Assembly (NCBI RefSeq): GCF_052118845.1
Contig: NZ_JBQKGJ010000014.1
Span: 1 to 64,000 of the forward strand
Length of the DNA stretch: 64,000 bases
Direction of reading: 5' to 3'
Source: Bilifractor sp002394235
GTDB taxonomy: Bacteria > Bacillota > Clostridia > Lachnospirales > Lachnospiraceae
The notes under the pieces were generated by a model. That model had not been told where the DNA came from. It did not search any database and saw nothing but the letters and a program-made list of their open reading frames with translations. How positions within the stretch are numbered: the first letter of the stretch is position 1; every line of letters begins with the position of its first letter. The position numbers and the translations under genes were made by a program. Below are positions 17,066-25,591 of this stretch, piece after piece.

Positions 17066-18736
17066 TTGGCTGAAAATACAATTGACGCCAGTCTGTTGGC
17101 GCATATGTTTTTAACCGGCGCCCAGAATCTGGATGCCAAAAAAGATTGGATCAATGAACTAAACGTATTCCCGGTTCCCGACGGCGATACCGGTACGAAC
17201 ATGACGATGACGATCATGTCTGCAGTCCGGATGGTGCAGGATATCGACAGCATGAATATGAAGGATCTGTCAAAGGCGATTTCCTCCGGTTCTCTCCGGG
17301 GCGCACGAGGGAACTCCGGTGTCATTCTGTCTCAGCTTTTCCGCGGATTCACCAAGACCGTAAAGGGTTCCGATGAGATCGATATTCCCATGATTGCGGA
17401 CGCCTGCGAAAAAGCAGTGGAAACCGCCTATAAAGCAGTCATCAAGCCGAAGGAGGGCACCATCCTCACCGTTGCAAAGGGAATGGCGGAAATCGCCCGC
17501 AAGCTTGTAGATGCGCAGATGACGCTCGACGTCTATATCAAGAATATCATTGATTATGGCAACGAGGTTCTGGCAAAGACGCCTGATATGCTCCCGGTAC
17601 TCAAGGAAGCGGGCGTCGTGGATTCCGGCGGTGAGGGACTCATGACCATCCTCGAGGGTGCCTATGACGGACTCATGGGAAAGGAAGTCGATCCGGATCT
17701 CGGAAAAGCGAAGGAAAAGGCAGCGGAAGAGGAGGCAGTCGAGGAGGCCGCACCCGCGAAGCCGCGTTTCATCTACAGCGCAGAATTTATCATCAGCAGC
17801 GGGAAATCTCTCCCGCAGGCACAGATTGATGAGCTTCGCGCCTTTCTTGTGCAGACCGGAGAGCAGGTTGTCATCATCCCCGACGCCAGGGAACTGAAGG
17901 TTCATGTGCACACCAATGAGCCGGGCGCGGTTCTCACCAGGGCACTGACACTCGGGCAGCTGAAGACGGTCCACATCGACAACCTCATGATTGAGCATCA
18001 CGAAAAGCTCATCAAGGATGCGGCAAAGGCCTCCAAGGATCAGGCGGAGGAGCTTCTCCGGAAAGCGCAGCCGGCCAAGGCGGTAGGCTTCATCGAGGTT
18101 TGTGCCGGCGACGGCTTTGAGGAAATTTTCCGGGGTCTTGGCGCCGATTACATCATCAAAGGCGGCCAGACCATGAATCCGAGCACCGAGGATGTGCTGG
18201 ACGCCATCGATCAGGTGAACGCAGAGAACATCTTCCTCTTCCCGAACAACAAGAACATCATCATGGCCGCACGCCAGGCACAGGAGCTCGTCAAGGAGAA
18301 GAACATCATTGTCATTCCATCGAAGACGATTCCCCAGGGAATTACCGCTCTTCTCGGATATGATCCCGCGCAGAATGTGGAGTCAAATCAAACGGCAATG
18401 ATGGATGCCATCGCAAATGTCCGCACCGCAGAGGTAACTTACGCAATCCGCGATACCACGATCGATAACGTTGAAATTCACCAGGGAGACATCATGGCAG
18501 TCGGCGACGACGGAATCCTCTCCGTAGGCAAGGATATCGAGGATACCTCTCTCGCATCCGTGGAGAAGATGATGTCCGACGACGCCGAGCTTATCAGCAT
18601 ATATTTTGGTAAGGAATTCTCAGAAGAGAACGCGAACCGCCTTGCTCAAAAGATCACCGGGAAGTTCCCGGATGTGGACGTCGAGGTGAACAACGGCGGA
18701 CAGCCTGTCTACTACTGTATCCTGTCCGTTGAGTAA
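17066..18736 (+). CDS. fakA: Fatty acid kinase catalytic subunit FakA (DAK2 protein)
   Basis: This encodes 556 residues. The N-terminal DAK2/DhaL domain has NVFPVPDGDTGTNMTMTI, which carries the Asp residues that bind Mg-ATP, and GARGNSGVILSQ. A middle domain and a C-terminal EDD/DegV-like domain follow. FakA phosphorylates fatty acids presented by a FakB (DegV) partner, which is not in this window. The start is a TTG at 17066, eight bases after TAGGAGG. Length and domain order are typical. Confidence 0.9.
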   Translation: MAENTIDASLLAHMFLTGAQNLDAKKDWINELNVFPVPDGDTGTNMTMTIMSAVRMVQDIDSMNMKDLSKAISSGSLRGARGNSGVILSQLFRGFTKTVKGSDEIDIPMIADACEKAVETAYKAVIKPKEGTILTVAKGMAEIARKLVDAQMTLDVYIKNIIDYGNEVLAKTPDMLPVLKEAGVVDSGGEGLMTILEGAYDGLMGKEVDPDLGKAKEKAAEEEAVEEAAPAKPRFIYSAEFIISSGKSLPQAQIDELRAFLVQTGEQVVIIPDARELKVHVHTNEPGAVLTRALTLGQLKTVHIDNLMIEHHEKLIKDAAKASKDQAEELLRKAQPAKAVGFIEVCAGDGFEEIFRGLGADYIIKGGQTMNPSTEDVLDAIDQVNAENIFLFPNNKNIIMAARQAQELVKEKNIIVIPSKTIPQGITALLGYDPAQNVESNQTAMMDAIANVRTAEVTYAIRDTTIDNVEIHQGDIMAVGDDGILSVGKDIEDTSLASVEKMMSDDAELISIYFGKEFSEENANRLAQKITGKFPDVDVEVNNGGQPVYYCILSVE

Positions 18737-18740
18737 AGTC

Positions 18741-18788
18741 GCACACGAATACTTCGCATTCGGCTGCGGCTCACTGTTCGCGTAAATC
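18741..18788 (+). repeat. Dispersed repeat, copy A (48 bp)
   Basis: GCACACGAATACTTCGCATT and the following 28 bases are identical to 46581-46628 and (over 47 bp) to 51742-51788. This copy lacks the left half that the other two carry. It lies directly after the fakA stop. Confidence 0.9.
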
Positions 18789-18791
18789 TAT

Positions 18792-18835
18792 GAAGCTGCC
18801 CGTCCGGTCAGAAGACCGGTGAGGCAGCTTCTTTT
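18792..18835 (+). terminator. Terminator between fakA and recG
   Basis: GAAGCTGCC (18792-18800) pairs with GGCAGCTTC (18823-18831), with a nested CCGGTC/GACCGG stem and a short T-run. Its end is only 16 bases before the recG start, so recG either has read-through expression or a promoter overlapping this region. Confidence 0.75.
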
Positions 18836-18850
18836 GCAGAGGAAGAACAT

Positions 18851-20929
18851 ATGCCATCCAGAAAAATCCCTCCCCATTCCATCCGGAACCTCAAAGGAAT
18901 CGGGGAAAAGTCCGAAATCCTGTTCAACCGGGCAGGAATTTTCACCACAAATGATTTGATCCGGTATTATCCAAGAGAATATGACTCATACGAGGAGCCC
19001 GTTTCCGTCGGAGCGGCCGTCCCCGGTCAGAAAAACGCCGTCTTCGGACGGATCACCCGAAAGCCCTCGGTCCGGACATTTGGAGGAAATTCCATTACCA
19101 TGGCTGTCCTCAAGGACGAGACCGGTTCTCTTCAGGTGAACTGGTTCCACATGCCGTTTCTCGCCTCCACCCTGAAGCCCGGCATGGTCTATATTTTCCG
19201 GGGGCCCGTCATAGAAAAAAGCGGCAGACGAATCATGGAGCATCCCGAGCTTTTCACACCGGCTGCTTACGATCATCTGCGGGGACAACTGCTCCCGATC
19301 TATGCACTGACGAAGGGACTCACAAATCAGGCCATTCGAAAAGCCATGGCACAGCTTATACAGACCCGGGACCGCATCCCGGAAATCCTTCCGGAAGAAA
19401 TCCGTGAACCTCTTGGTCTTGCGGAGATAAATTTTGCGCTCGATCAGATTCATTTCCCGGATTCCCGTGACAGCCTCCTCTCTGCCCGAAACCGTCTCTG
19501 CTTCGATGAGTTCTTTTTCTTTCTTCTGGGAATCGCCCGTATGAAGGACCGGAATCGCGACAGAGTCAACCATTTTCCGATGAAGACCGTGTGGAAGACA
19601 GAGGAAGTCATCGACAGCCTTCCATATCGTCTCACCCGCGCTCAGCAGCGGGTGTGGAACGAACTGGAGAAGGATCTTGCATCGAACCGGCTGATGGAAC
19701 GACTGATTCAGGGCGATGTCGGAAGCGGAAAGACGATTCTCGCTTTTCTGGCCATGATCATGGCATTTGAAAACGGCTGGCAGAGCGCAATCATGGTTCC
19801 GACAGAGGTTCTCGCCGAGCAGCATTTCGCATCCCTCACGGCACTTCTTGAAAACAGCGGCATCGAGGACGCATGCCCCGTTCTTTTGCGCGGCAGCTGT
19901 ACGGCAAGGGAAAAAAGAGAAATATACGAGAAAATCGCCTCCGGAGAGGCAAAGATGATCGTCGGCACGCACGCGCTCATCCAGGAGGCCGTCACATATC
20001 CGAATCTAGGTCTCGTCATTACGGACGAACAGCACCGTTTCGGTGTCCGACAGCGCATGACGCTTGCCGGGAAGGGGTATCCTCCGAATGTGCTTGTCAT
20101 GAGTGCCACGCCGATTCCCCGCACACTGGCGATGATCCTCTACGGGGATCTGGACATTTCCGTACTTGACGATATGCCCCGGAACCGGCTTCCCATCCGG
20201 AACTGTGTCGTCGGGACCTCCTACCGGGAGACCGCCTACCGTTTTATGGAAAAGCAGATTGAGGACGGACATCAGGTCTATATCATATGCCCCATGGTCG
20301 AGCCCAATGAGGAAATCCCCTGCGAGAATGTTACGGAATACTGCCAGAAGATACGGAAGCGTTTTGACGCCGCCATCCGGGTCGAAGCCCTCCACGGCCA
20401 GATGAAGCCGCAGCAGAAGCAGGAGATCATGAACGCCTTCGCCGCCGGGGAAATCCAGATTCTCGTCTCCACGACGGTCGTAGAGGTCGGCGTCAATGTG
20501 CCGAATGCCACCGTGATGATGATCGAGAATGCGGAGCGTTTCGGCCTCGCCCAGCTTCACCAGCTCCGCGGCAGGGTCGGCCGGGGAAGCGCCCAGTCCT
20601 ACTGTATCTTCATGCAGGGCGATGGAAAAAAAGAGACCTCAAAGAGGCTGGAAATTCTCAACGAATCCAACGACGGGTTCTATATTGCAGAACAGGATCT
20701 AAAGCTGCGGGGACCCGGAGACCTCTTCGGCGTAAGGCAGAGCGGCATCGCGGTTTTCCAGATTGCGGACATCTACCGGGATTCCGCTATCCTGAAAGCA
20801 GCATCCCAGGCAGTAAATGACCTGCTTTCCATGGACCCGGAGCTTACTCTGCCACAGAACCGTGAGCTGAAAAAGGCCCTGGATCAGTATATCAATCGTT
20901 CGGGAATTGCTTCCGGATTTCCCGGGTGA
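18851..20929 (+). CDS. recG: ATP-dependent DNA helicase RecG
   Basis: This encodes 692 residues, full length. The N-terminal wedge/OB domain (residues ~60-160) is followed by SF2 helicase motifs: GDVGSGKT near 287, DEQHRFGVRQR near 391, MSATPIPRTLAM, STTVVEVGVNVPNA and QLHQLRGRVGRG. RecG regresses stalled forks and branch-migrates Holliday junctions. Upstream fakA is the usual neighbour in Clostridia. No unusual feature is seen inside the gene. Confidence 0.97.
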   Translation: MPSRKIPPHSIRNLKGIGEKSEILFNRAGIFTTNDLIRYYPREYDSYEEPVSVGAAVPGQKNAVFGRITRKPSVRTFGGNSITMAVLKDETGSLQVNWFHMPFLASTLKPGMVYIFRGPVIEKSGRRIMEHPELFTPAAYDHLRGQLLPIYALTKGLTNQAIRKAMAQLIQTRDRIPEILPEEIREPLGLAEINFALDQIHFPDSRDSLLSARNRLCFDEFFFFLLGIARMKDRNRDRVNHFPMKTVWKTEEVIDSLPYRLTRAQQRVWNELEKDLASNRLMERLIQGDVGSGKTILAFLAMIMAFENGWQSAIMVPTEVLAEQHFASLTALLENSGIEDACPVLLRGSCTAREKREIYEKIASGEAKMIVGTHALIQEAVTYPNLGLVITDEQHRFGVRQRMTLAGKGYPPNVLVMSATPIPRTLAMILYGDLDISVLDDMPRNRLPIRNCVVGTSYRETAYRFMEKQIEDGHQVYIICPMVEPNEEIPCENVTEYCQKIRKRFDAAIRVEALHGQMKPQQKQEIMNAFAAGEIQILVSTTVVEVGVNVPNATVMMIENAERFGLAQLHQLRGRVGRGSAQSYCIFMQGDGKKETSKRLEILNESNDGFYIAEQDLKLRGPGDLFGVRQSGIAVFQIADIYRDSAILKAASQAVNDLLSMDPELTLPQNRELKKALDQYINRSGIASGFPG

Positions 20930-21259
20930 AACATATTCGCATCCGGGTTCACTCGCGCGTCATTCTACGTTAACGGCCACAACACCTACCCGCGAATGGC
21001 CGGGGTTCTCTCGCGCGTCGCACGCGTGGTTCTGGGATGTTCCTTTTGTGCGAACGATCTCTGCACAAGATTCTCTCGCGCGTCGTTACCGGATCCGATT
21101 TCGAAGAGCTCTCTTTTTTTATATATAAGCGGCGCATTGCTTCGTCCTTCGCACACCTGAAATCCTTCAGGTGTGCGCAAATACGTTGTACGAAATGCCG
21201 ACCGAAGCGCTTCATTCTATCATAGTTATATCCGAATCGCCGATTTTTTTCCGGTATTC
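20930..21259. other. Gene-free spacer with repeated CTCGCGCGTC motif and hairpin
   Basis: The motif CTCGCGCGTC occurs three times (20952, 21010 and 21075), each preceded by TTC or TTCT. A strong hairpin GCACACCTGA / TCAGGTGTGC lies near 21150-21176. No ORF with a ribosome site is convincing on either strand. Confidence 0.5.
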
Positions 21260-21288
21260 TTGAAAAAATAAAGAAAAAAGAATAATAT
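21260..21288 (+). promoter_or_regulatory. Sigma-A-type promoter for the Lys/Ala-rich protein gene
   Basis: TTGAAA (21260-21265) and TAATAT (21283-21288) have a 17-base A-rich spacer, about 70 bases upstream of the ATG at 21358. Confidence 0.5.
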
Positions 21289-21357
21289 AGATAAGAATCA
21301 TATTTGACCATCAAATTTTTAAACAATTATCAGTTGAGTCATTATGGAGGAGAGAAA

Positions 21358-22050
21358 ATGGCAGAGGCTAAGAAGACAGCTGCTGTAGCTAAGACCGAAA
21401 TGAAAAAGACACCGGAAGCAGCGAAAACGAACGTAGTTGAAAAAGTAGCGGCAAAGGTTGAGAAGAAAGCCGAGAAGGTGGAGCATAAGGTCGAACAGGC
21501 GGCAGCAGAGGTCAGAAAGACAGCCGCTGACATCAAGACTGCAGAGAAGAAGGCAGCCGACGAGATCAAAACCGCTGAGAAGAAGGCGGCATCTGATATA
21601 AAGACTGCTGGCGCGAAGACCGCAGCTGACATTAAGACTGCAGGTGCAAAGACCGCAGCTGATATTAAAGCCGCAGAGAAGAGGACTGCCGTTGCGGCAA
21701 AAACTGCTGCAAAGAAGCCTTCAAAGGCATCCAGACCGGCAGTTCACAAAGCGGCGAAATCCGCAAAGGCTGCTGTGACAAAGGCCGCAGCCACCGTGAA
21801 GAAGGAAGCCGAGAAGGCAGTTGCCGCAAAGGAAGCACGCGCTGCCGAGGCAAAGCAGACCGTTGTTCTCCAGTACCTCGGGAAGGAGATCCCCTACAGC
21901 GAGCTTGTTGAACGCGCAGTCGATGCCTGGAAGGCAGCCGGCAAAGACGAAGCCGCTCTGAAGGAAGTCAAGGTATATGTAAAACCGGAAGAGAACAAGG
22001 CATACTACGTACTTAATGACGGCGAAGAGATCGGCAGTTTCGACATCTGA
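21358..22050 (+). CDS. Lys/Ala-rich hendecad-repeat protein with C-terminal DUF6465-like domain
   Basis: This encodes 230 residues. Residues 1-160 are almost only Ala, Lys, Glu, Thr and Val. Residues 56-110 form five 11-residue repeats of the type AADIKTAEKKA, the hendecad periodicity of amphipathic helices seen in LEA-like and phasin-like proteins. Residues ~110-160 are more basic and histone-H1-like. The C-terminal ~65 residues (VVLQYLGKEIPYSELVERAV onward) form a compact domain resembling DUF6465. The ATG follows GGAGGAGA. It has its own promoter and terminator, so it is monocistronic. Possible roles are nucleoid binding or surface/granule coating; neither is established. Confidence 0.75.
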   Translation: MAEAKKTAAVAKTEMKKTPEAAKTNVVEKVAAKVEKKAEKVEHKVEQAAAEVRKTAADIKTAEKKAADEIKTAEKKAASDIKTAGAKTAADIKTAGAKTAADIKAAEKRTAVAAKTAAKKPSKASRPAVHKAAKSAKAAVTKAAATVKKEAEKAVAAKEARAAEAKQTVVLQYLGKEIPYSELVERAVDAWKAAGKDEAALKEVKVYVKPEENKAYYVLNDGEEIGSFDI

Positions 22051-22079
22051 GTTTATCACCAATTCAAGTGAGACCTCTA

Positions 22080-22120
22080 AGGGGCTTCCGCAGCGGACAT
22101 CTGCTCGGCGGCCTCTTTTT
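22080..22120 (+). terminator. Terminator after the Lys/Ala-rich gene
   Basis: AGGGGCTTCCG (22080-22090) pairs with CGGCGGCCTCT (22106-22116) allowing G-U pairs, followed by TTTTT. Confidence 0.55.
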
Positions 22121-22152
22121 GTAGTAAAAACCCATAATCAAAACGTTTGCAG

Positions 22153-22181
22153 TTGCGAAATGTTTGTGCATTTGTTATAAT
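22153..22181 (+). promoter_or_regulatory. Sigma-A-type promoter for mgsA-rsmD-coaD
   Basis: TTGCGA (22153-22158) and a perfect TATAAT (22176-22181) are separated by 17 bases. Confidence 0.65.
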
Positions 22182-22310
22182 GTGTTTAGAATACACGGGT
22201 GCTATATCAGCACAACTATTTGTATATGTCCCTGCGGCACTTCACTGCTACGCAGATTTCGTGCCGCTGACAGAGATTCAGGCAGTGCAGGAAAGGGAGC
22301 ATCACAACGC

Positions 22311-22721
22311 ATGAACATTGGAATAATCGCACATAACAGCAAAAAGAGTCTGATCGAAGATTTCTGCATCGCATATAAGGGGATTCTTGCAAAGCACGAA
22401 ATTTATGCAACCGGTACAACCGGACGAAGAATTGAAGAGGTAACAAATCTTCACATTCATAAGTTTTTGGCGGGAAGCCTCGGCGGTGACAAGCAGTTTA
22501 CGGAAATGATCGAAAGAAATGACATGGATATGGTCATTTTCTTTTATAACCCGGCCATCATTGATCCGAGAGAACCGGATGTCGTCAAGATCATGAAGTG
22601 CTGTGACCAGTATACCATCCCGATCGCAACAAATATCGCCACGGCGGAGATGCTGATCCTCGGGCTGGACCGCGGTGATCTTGACTGGAGAATTCAATAT
22701 AAAGAGGCAAAGGAAGAATGA
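22311..22721 (+). CDS. mgsA: Methylglyoxal synthase
   Basis: This encodes 136 residues. It has the MGS-like fold with IGIIAHNSKKSLIEDF at the N-terminus, ATGTTGRRIEE (phosphate loop), and LAGSLGGDKQ with the GDKQ segment near the catalytic Asp. It converts dihydroxyacetone phosphate to methylglyoxal and phosphate, relieving sugar-phosphate accumulation. The ATG at 22311 follows AAAGGGAG. It overlaps rsmD by four bases (ATGA). The length is slightly shorter than the E. coli enzyme but normal for Firmicutes. Confidence 0.93.
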   Translation: MNIGIIAHNSKKSLIEDFCIAYKGILAKHEIYATGTTGRRIEEVTNLHIHKFLAGSLGGDKQFTEMIERNDMDMVIFFYNPAIIDPREPDVVKIMKCCDQYTIPIATNIATAEMLILGLDRGDLDWRIQYKEAKEE

Positions 22722-23281
22722 GAGTAATCGCCGGAAAATGCAGGAGTCTTCCGCTGAAGACACTTCCCGGTAAAGATACCCGCCCGACAACTGACAGGAT
22801 CAAGGAAACGCTTTTCAACATACTCCAGAATGACATTCCGGGGTGCCGTTTCCTTGATCTTTTTTCAGGAAGCGGAGCAATCGGTATCGAGGCGCTGAGC
22901 CGGGGCGCGGAAAGCTGCTGTTTCGTAGACAAAAGCCGCCAGGCTGTAAGTATCATAAACGAGAATCTTCGCTTTACAAAGCTTGAGGATCAGGCAACGG
23001 TTCTTCAGATGGATGTCATGTCAGCAGTCCGTTACCTTTCCGGCCACGCGCCCTTTGACGTCGTCTTTCTGGATCCGCCGTATCTTCATGATCTGGAAAA
23101 GGAGGCACTCGAGGCGCTCCGCACCGCTTCCTGTGTGACAGGGGATACGCTTTTTGTGGTCGAGGCTTCCATCAAAAACGATTTTTCCTGGCTTGACAAT
23201 TCAGGCTATACATGTATTAAATGGAAGACATACAAAACTAACGAGCACCTTTTCCTGAGGCTCGATTCAGCAGGAGAATAA
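22718..23281 (+). CDS. rsmD: 16S rRNA (guanine-966 N2)-methyltransferase RsmD
   Basis: This encodes 187 residues. It has the class I SAM-binding motif FLDLFSGSGAIGIEALSRGA and the catalytic N-methylase motif VVFLDPPYLHD. The N-terminal MRVIAGKCRSLPLKT is diagnostic for RsmD. It methylates G966 of 16S rRNA in the assembled small subunit. It is coupled to mgsA and followed 3 bases later by coaD, the usual partner in Firmicutes. Confidence 0.95.
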   Translation: MRVIAGKCRSLPLKTLPGKDTRPTTDRIKETLFNILQNDIPGCRFLDLFSGSGAIGIEALSRGAESCCFVDKSRQAVSIINENLRFTKLEDQATVLQMDVMSAVRYLSGHAPFDVVFLDPPYLHDLEKEALEALRTASCVTGDTLFVVEASIKNDFSWLDNSGYTCIKWKTYKTNEHLFLRLDSAGE

Positions 23282-23284
23282 CAG

Positions 23285-23788
23285 ATGGTTATCGCCGTTT
23301 ATCCGGGTACCTTTGATCCTGTGACCTATGGTCACCTTGATATCATTACCCGCGCGTCAAAATTATACGACAAGCTCATCATTGGGGTTTTGCACAATTC
23401 TGCAAAAACTCCGTTGTTTTCATCAAAGGAACGTGTTAATATACTTAAGAAAGCCACGAGTGGGATCCCGAATGTCGAGGTACAGGCATTCGAAGGTCTT
23501 TCTGTCGATTTCGCGAAGACCTGTCACGCAAGCGTGATTGTACGAGGGCTGCGCCTCATCACTGATTTTGAATATGAACTTCAGATGGCACAGACAAACC
23601 GCAAGCTTGCCCCCGATGTCGATACCACTTTTCTCTATACGGCACTTCAGTACTCGTATCTGAGCTCTACAACCGTGAAGGAGGTTGCTGCGTTCGGAGG
23701 CGATATCAGCGAATTCGTGCCTCCTTTTGTGGCGGGTGAAATACACCGGAAGCTTGGTGACATCCGACGCATTCACAGCGAAGACTGA
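23285..23788 (+). CDS. coaD: Phosphopantetheine adenylyltransferase
   Basis: This encodes 167 residues. It carries the nucleotidylyltransferase motif YPGTFDPVTYGHLDII (with the T/HxGH-type site), VRGLRLITDFEYELQMA, and the C-terminal SSTTVKEVAAFGGDI. It joins 4'-phosphopantetheine and ATP to give dephospho-CoA, the penultimate CoA step. Length and motifs are standard. Confidence 0.97.
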   Translation: MVIAVYPGTFDPVTYGHLDIITRASKLYDKLIIGVLHNSAKTPLFSSKERVNILKKATSGIPNVEVQAFEGLSVDFAKTCHASVIVRGLRLITDFEYELQMAQTNRKLAPDVDTTFLYTALQYSYLSSTTVKEVAAFGGDISEFVPPFVAGEIHRKLGDIRRIHSED

Positions 23789-23934
23789 GATCTCCGCTGA
23801 ATACTTTTTTTCCGGATGATGACGCGCGCGAATTCGGAGCGGCACAGCTGAGGGGCAGTTGCCGGTCATAATCGGGCGGATTATTCTTCCGGAATTCAGA
23901 TGATACAGGTAAATTAAGGTAAGGAGTATAAATA

Positions 23935-24600
23935 ATGAGCAGCAGCAGAATTGAACAGATCATTGAGGAGATAGAAGAATATGTGGAGAACTGCCGGTAT
24001 CAGCCGTTATCCACTACCAAGATCATTGTAAATAAAGAAGAGCTGGAAGAGCTTCTCCGCGAGCTTCGTCTGAAGACACCGGATGAGATTAAGAGATATC
24101 AGAAGATCATCGGCAACAAGGATGCGATTCTTGCGGACGCGCAGTCAAAGGCGGACAATATTATCGCAGAGGCAGAGAAGAAGGCCCAGGAGCTGACTTC
24201 AGAGACCGAGGTCATGCAGGCAGCCTACGCGCAGGCAAATGATACCGTCAATCAGGCGAATCAGCAGGCGCAGGATATTCTGGATTCCGCCCAGAATGAC
24301 GCGAACAACATCCGCTCGAGCGCGATCACTTATACTGATCAGCTTCTCGGGAATATTTCCTCGATCCTCAGCAACGCGATGGCCGAGGTCGGAGAGAAGT
24401 ACAACGATTTCTCCGGTTCCCTGCAGAGCTACTATGATCTTGTAAATCAGAACAGAAGTCAGCTTGCTCCGATGGAGGACAACAGTTCCACATCCGGCAA
24501 TCCGGCGGACACTGCTCAGGAGACCGGCGGACAGACAGCATATGACGATTCCGACGACGTGGATGAGGATGATGACGCCGATTACGAGGATGAAGAGTAA
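23935..24600 (+). CDS. Coiled-coil protein with acidic tail, function unknown
   Basis: This encodes 221 residues. Residues ~45-150 form a long Ala/Gln/Glu-rich coiled coil (DNIIAEAEKKAQELTSETEV), similar in look to DivIVA-like or ATP-synthase-b-like helices. The last ~20 residues are almost all Asp and Glu. Related ORFs occur near rsmD-coaD in Lachnospiraceae genomes, often labelled ATPase without experimental basis. No nucleotide-binding motif is visible. A structural role at the membrane or division site is conceivable but unproven. A clear terminator follows. Confidence 0.7.
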   Translation: MSSSRIEQIIEEIEEYVENCRYQPLSTTKIIVNKEELEELLRELRLKTPDEIKRYQKIIGNKDAILADAQSKADNIIAEAEKKAQELTSETEVMQAAYAQANDTVNQANQQAQDILDSAQNDANNIRSSAITYTDQLLGNISSILSNAMAEVGEKYNDFSGSLQSYYDLVNQNRSQLAPMEDNSSTSGNPADTAQETGGQTAYDDSDDVDEDDDADYEDEE

Positions 24601-24615
24601 ATTTTGAACTTATCG

Positions 24616-24648
24616 CAGCTCATTCCGGAAAGGGATGGGCTGTTTTTT
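24616..24648 (+). terminator. Rho-independent terminator after the coiled-coil gene
   Basis: CAGCTCATTCC (24616-24626) pairs with GGGATGGGCTG (24632-24642) with G-U pairs and a 5-base loop, followed by TTTTTT. Confidence 0.8.
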
Positions 24649-24670
24649 GTTATGAAGCAAGGTGCAGAAT

Positions 24671-25504
24671 ATGGATATCATCATGTGGCATAAGGTCCTC
24701 AGCCCCTATGTAATGGCTGTGGATGAACTGATTCTGAAATTTGATTCCCTGCGGAGAGAATTTCAGGAGCAGGGGCAGTACTGCCCGATCGAGCATGTGA
24801 CCGGACGCGTCAAAAGCATTTCCAGCATACTCGACAAGATGGCGAAGAAAAATATCCCGCCGGAAAAAATGGAAGAGCAGATAGAAGACATTGCGGGCAT
24901 ACGCATCATCTGTCAGTTTACCGAGGATATCAGCAGAGTTGCCAGCCTCATCACCAGCCGGACCGACATCGAGCTGGTCGAAATCAAGGACTATATCCGC
25001 AACCAAAAGCAGAGCGGTTACCGCAGCTATCACATGGTTGTGCATTATGAGGTGAACACCATCAACGGACCGAAGAAAATTCTGGTCGAGATCCAGATCC
25101 GGACCATGGCGATGGACTTCTGGGCTACGACGGAGCACTCTCTCCAGTACAAGTACAAAGGGCAAATCCCCGAGCGGGTCGGCAGCCGTCTGTCCAATGC
25201 CGCGGACGCCATCATTTCTCTGGACAGCGAGATGTCTTCCGTCCGCGATGAGATCATGGACGCCCAGCTTTCCTCCAAGCTCCGCTACAATCTCGTGGAA
25301 GATATCGTAAATACCATCGAGAGTCTCTACCGGATGACCTCGAAGCGCGAGGTTGAAAAAATTCAGGAAGAATTCTATCGGATCTATCAGTCCGGTGACG
25401 TGGAAGAGCTGGTCCGCTACCATCATCAGCTGGATCTTATCGCTCAGGCTTATCACGCCCAGAAAAACCGCGTCGATGAAGGCATAAAAATCAGTGAAGA
25501 ATAA
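24671..25504 (+). CDS. Small alarmone synthetase (GTP pyrophosphokinase family)
   Basis: This encodes 277 residues with a RelA/SpoT synthetase domain only. It shows EDIAGIRIICQF, QSGYRSYHMVVHY, ILVEIQIRTMAMDFWATTEH (the acidic catalytic and substrate-binding strand) and a C-terminal helix. There is no HD hydrolase, TGS or ACT domain, so it matches SAS proteins (YjbM/YwaC-like) that make pppGpp or related alarmones. ATG 24671 is preferred over GTG 24662 because AAGGTG then lies at the right distance. Its 3' end is partly duplicated 74 bases downstream. Confidence 0.9.
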   Translation: MDIIMWHKVLSPYVMAVDELILKFDSLRREFQEQGQYCPIEHVTGRVKSISSILDKMAKKNIPPEKMEEQIEDIAGIRIICQFTEDISRVASLITSRTDIELVEIKDYIRNQKQSGYRSYHMVVHYEVNTINGPKKILVEIQIRTMAMDFWATTEHSLQYKYKGQIPERVGSRLSNAADAIISLDSEMSSVRDEIMDAQLSSKLRYNLVEDIVNTIESLYRMTSKREVEKIQEEFYRIYQSGDVEELVRYHHQLDLIAQAYHAQKNRVDEGIKISEE

Positions 25505-25577
25505 GGATTCCTCCGACCCTGATCGTGATACGATACGGATCCGGCGTCGATGAAGGCAAAAAATCAGTGAAGAATAA
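25470..25577. repeat. Partial tandem duplication of the synthetase 3' end
   Basis: GCGTCGATGAAGGCATAAAA and the following bases to the stop (25470-25504) recur at 25544-25577 with one T missing. The second copy sits just ahead of the ribosome site of the next gene. Confidence 0.85.
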
Positions 25578-25591
25578 AAGGAGACAGAGGT

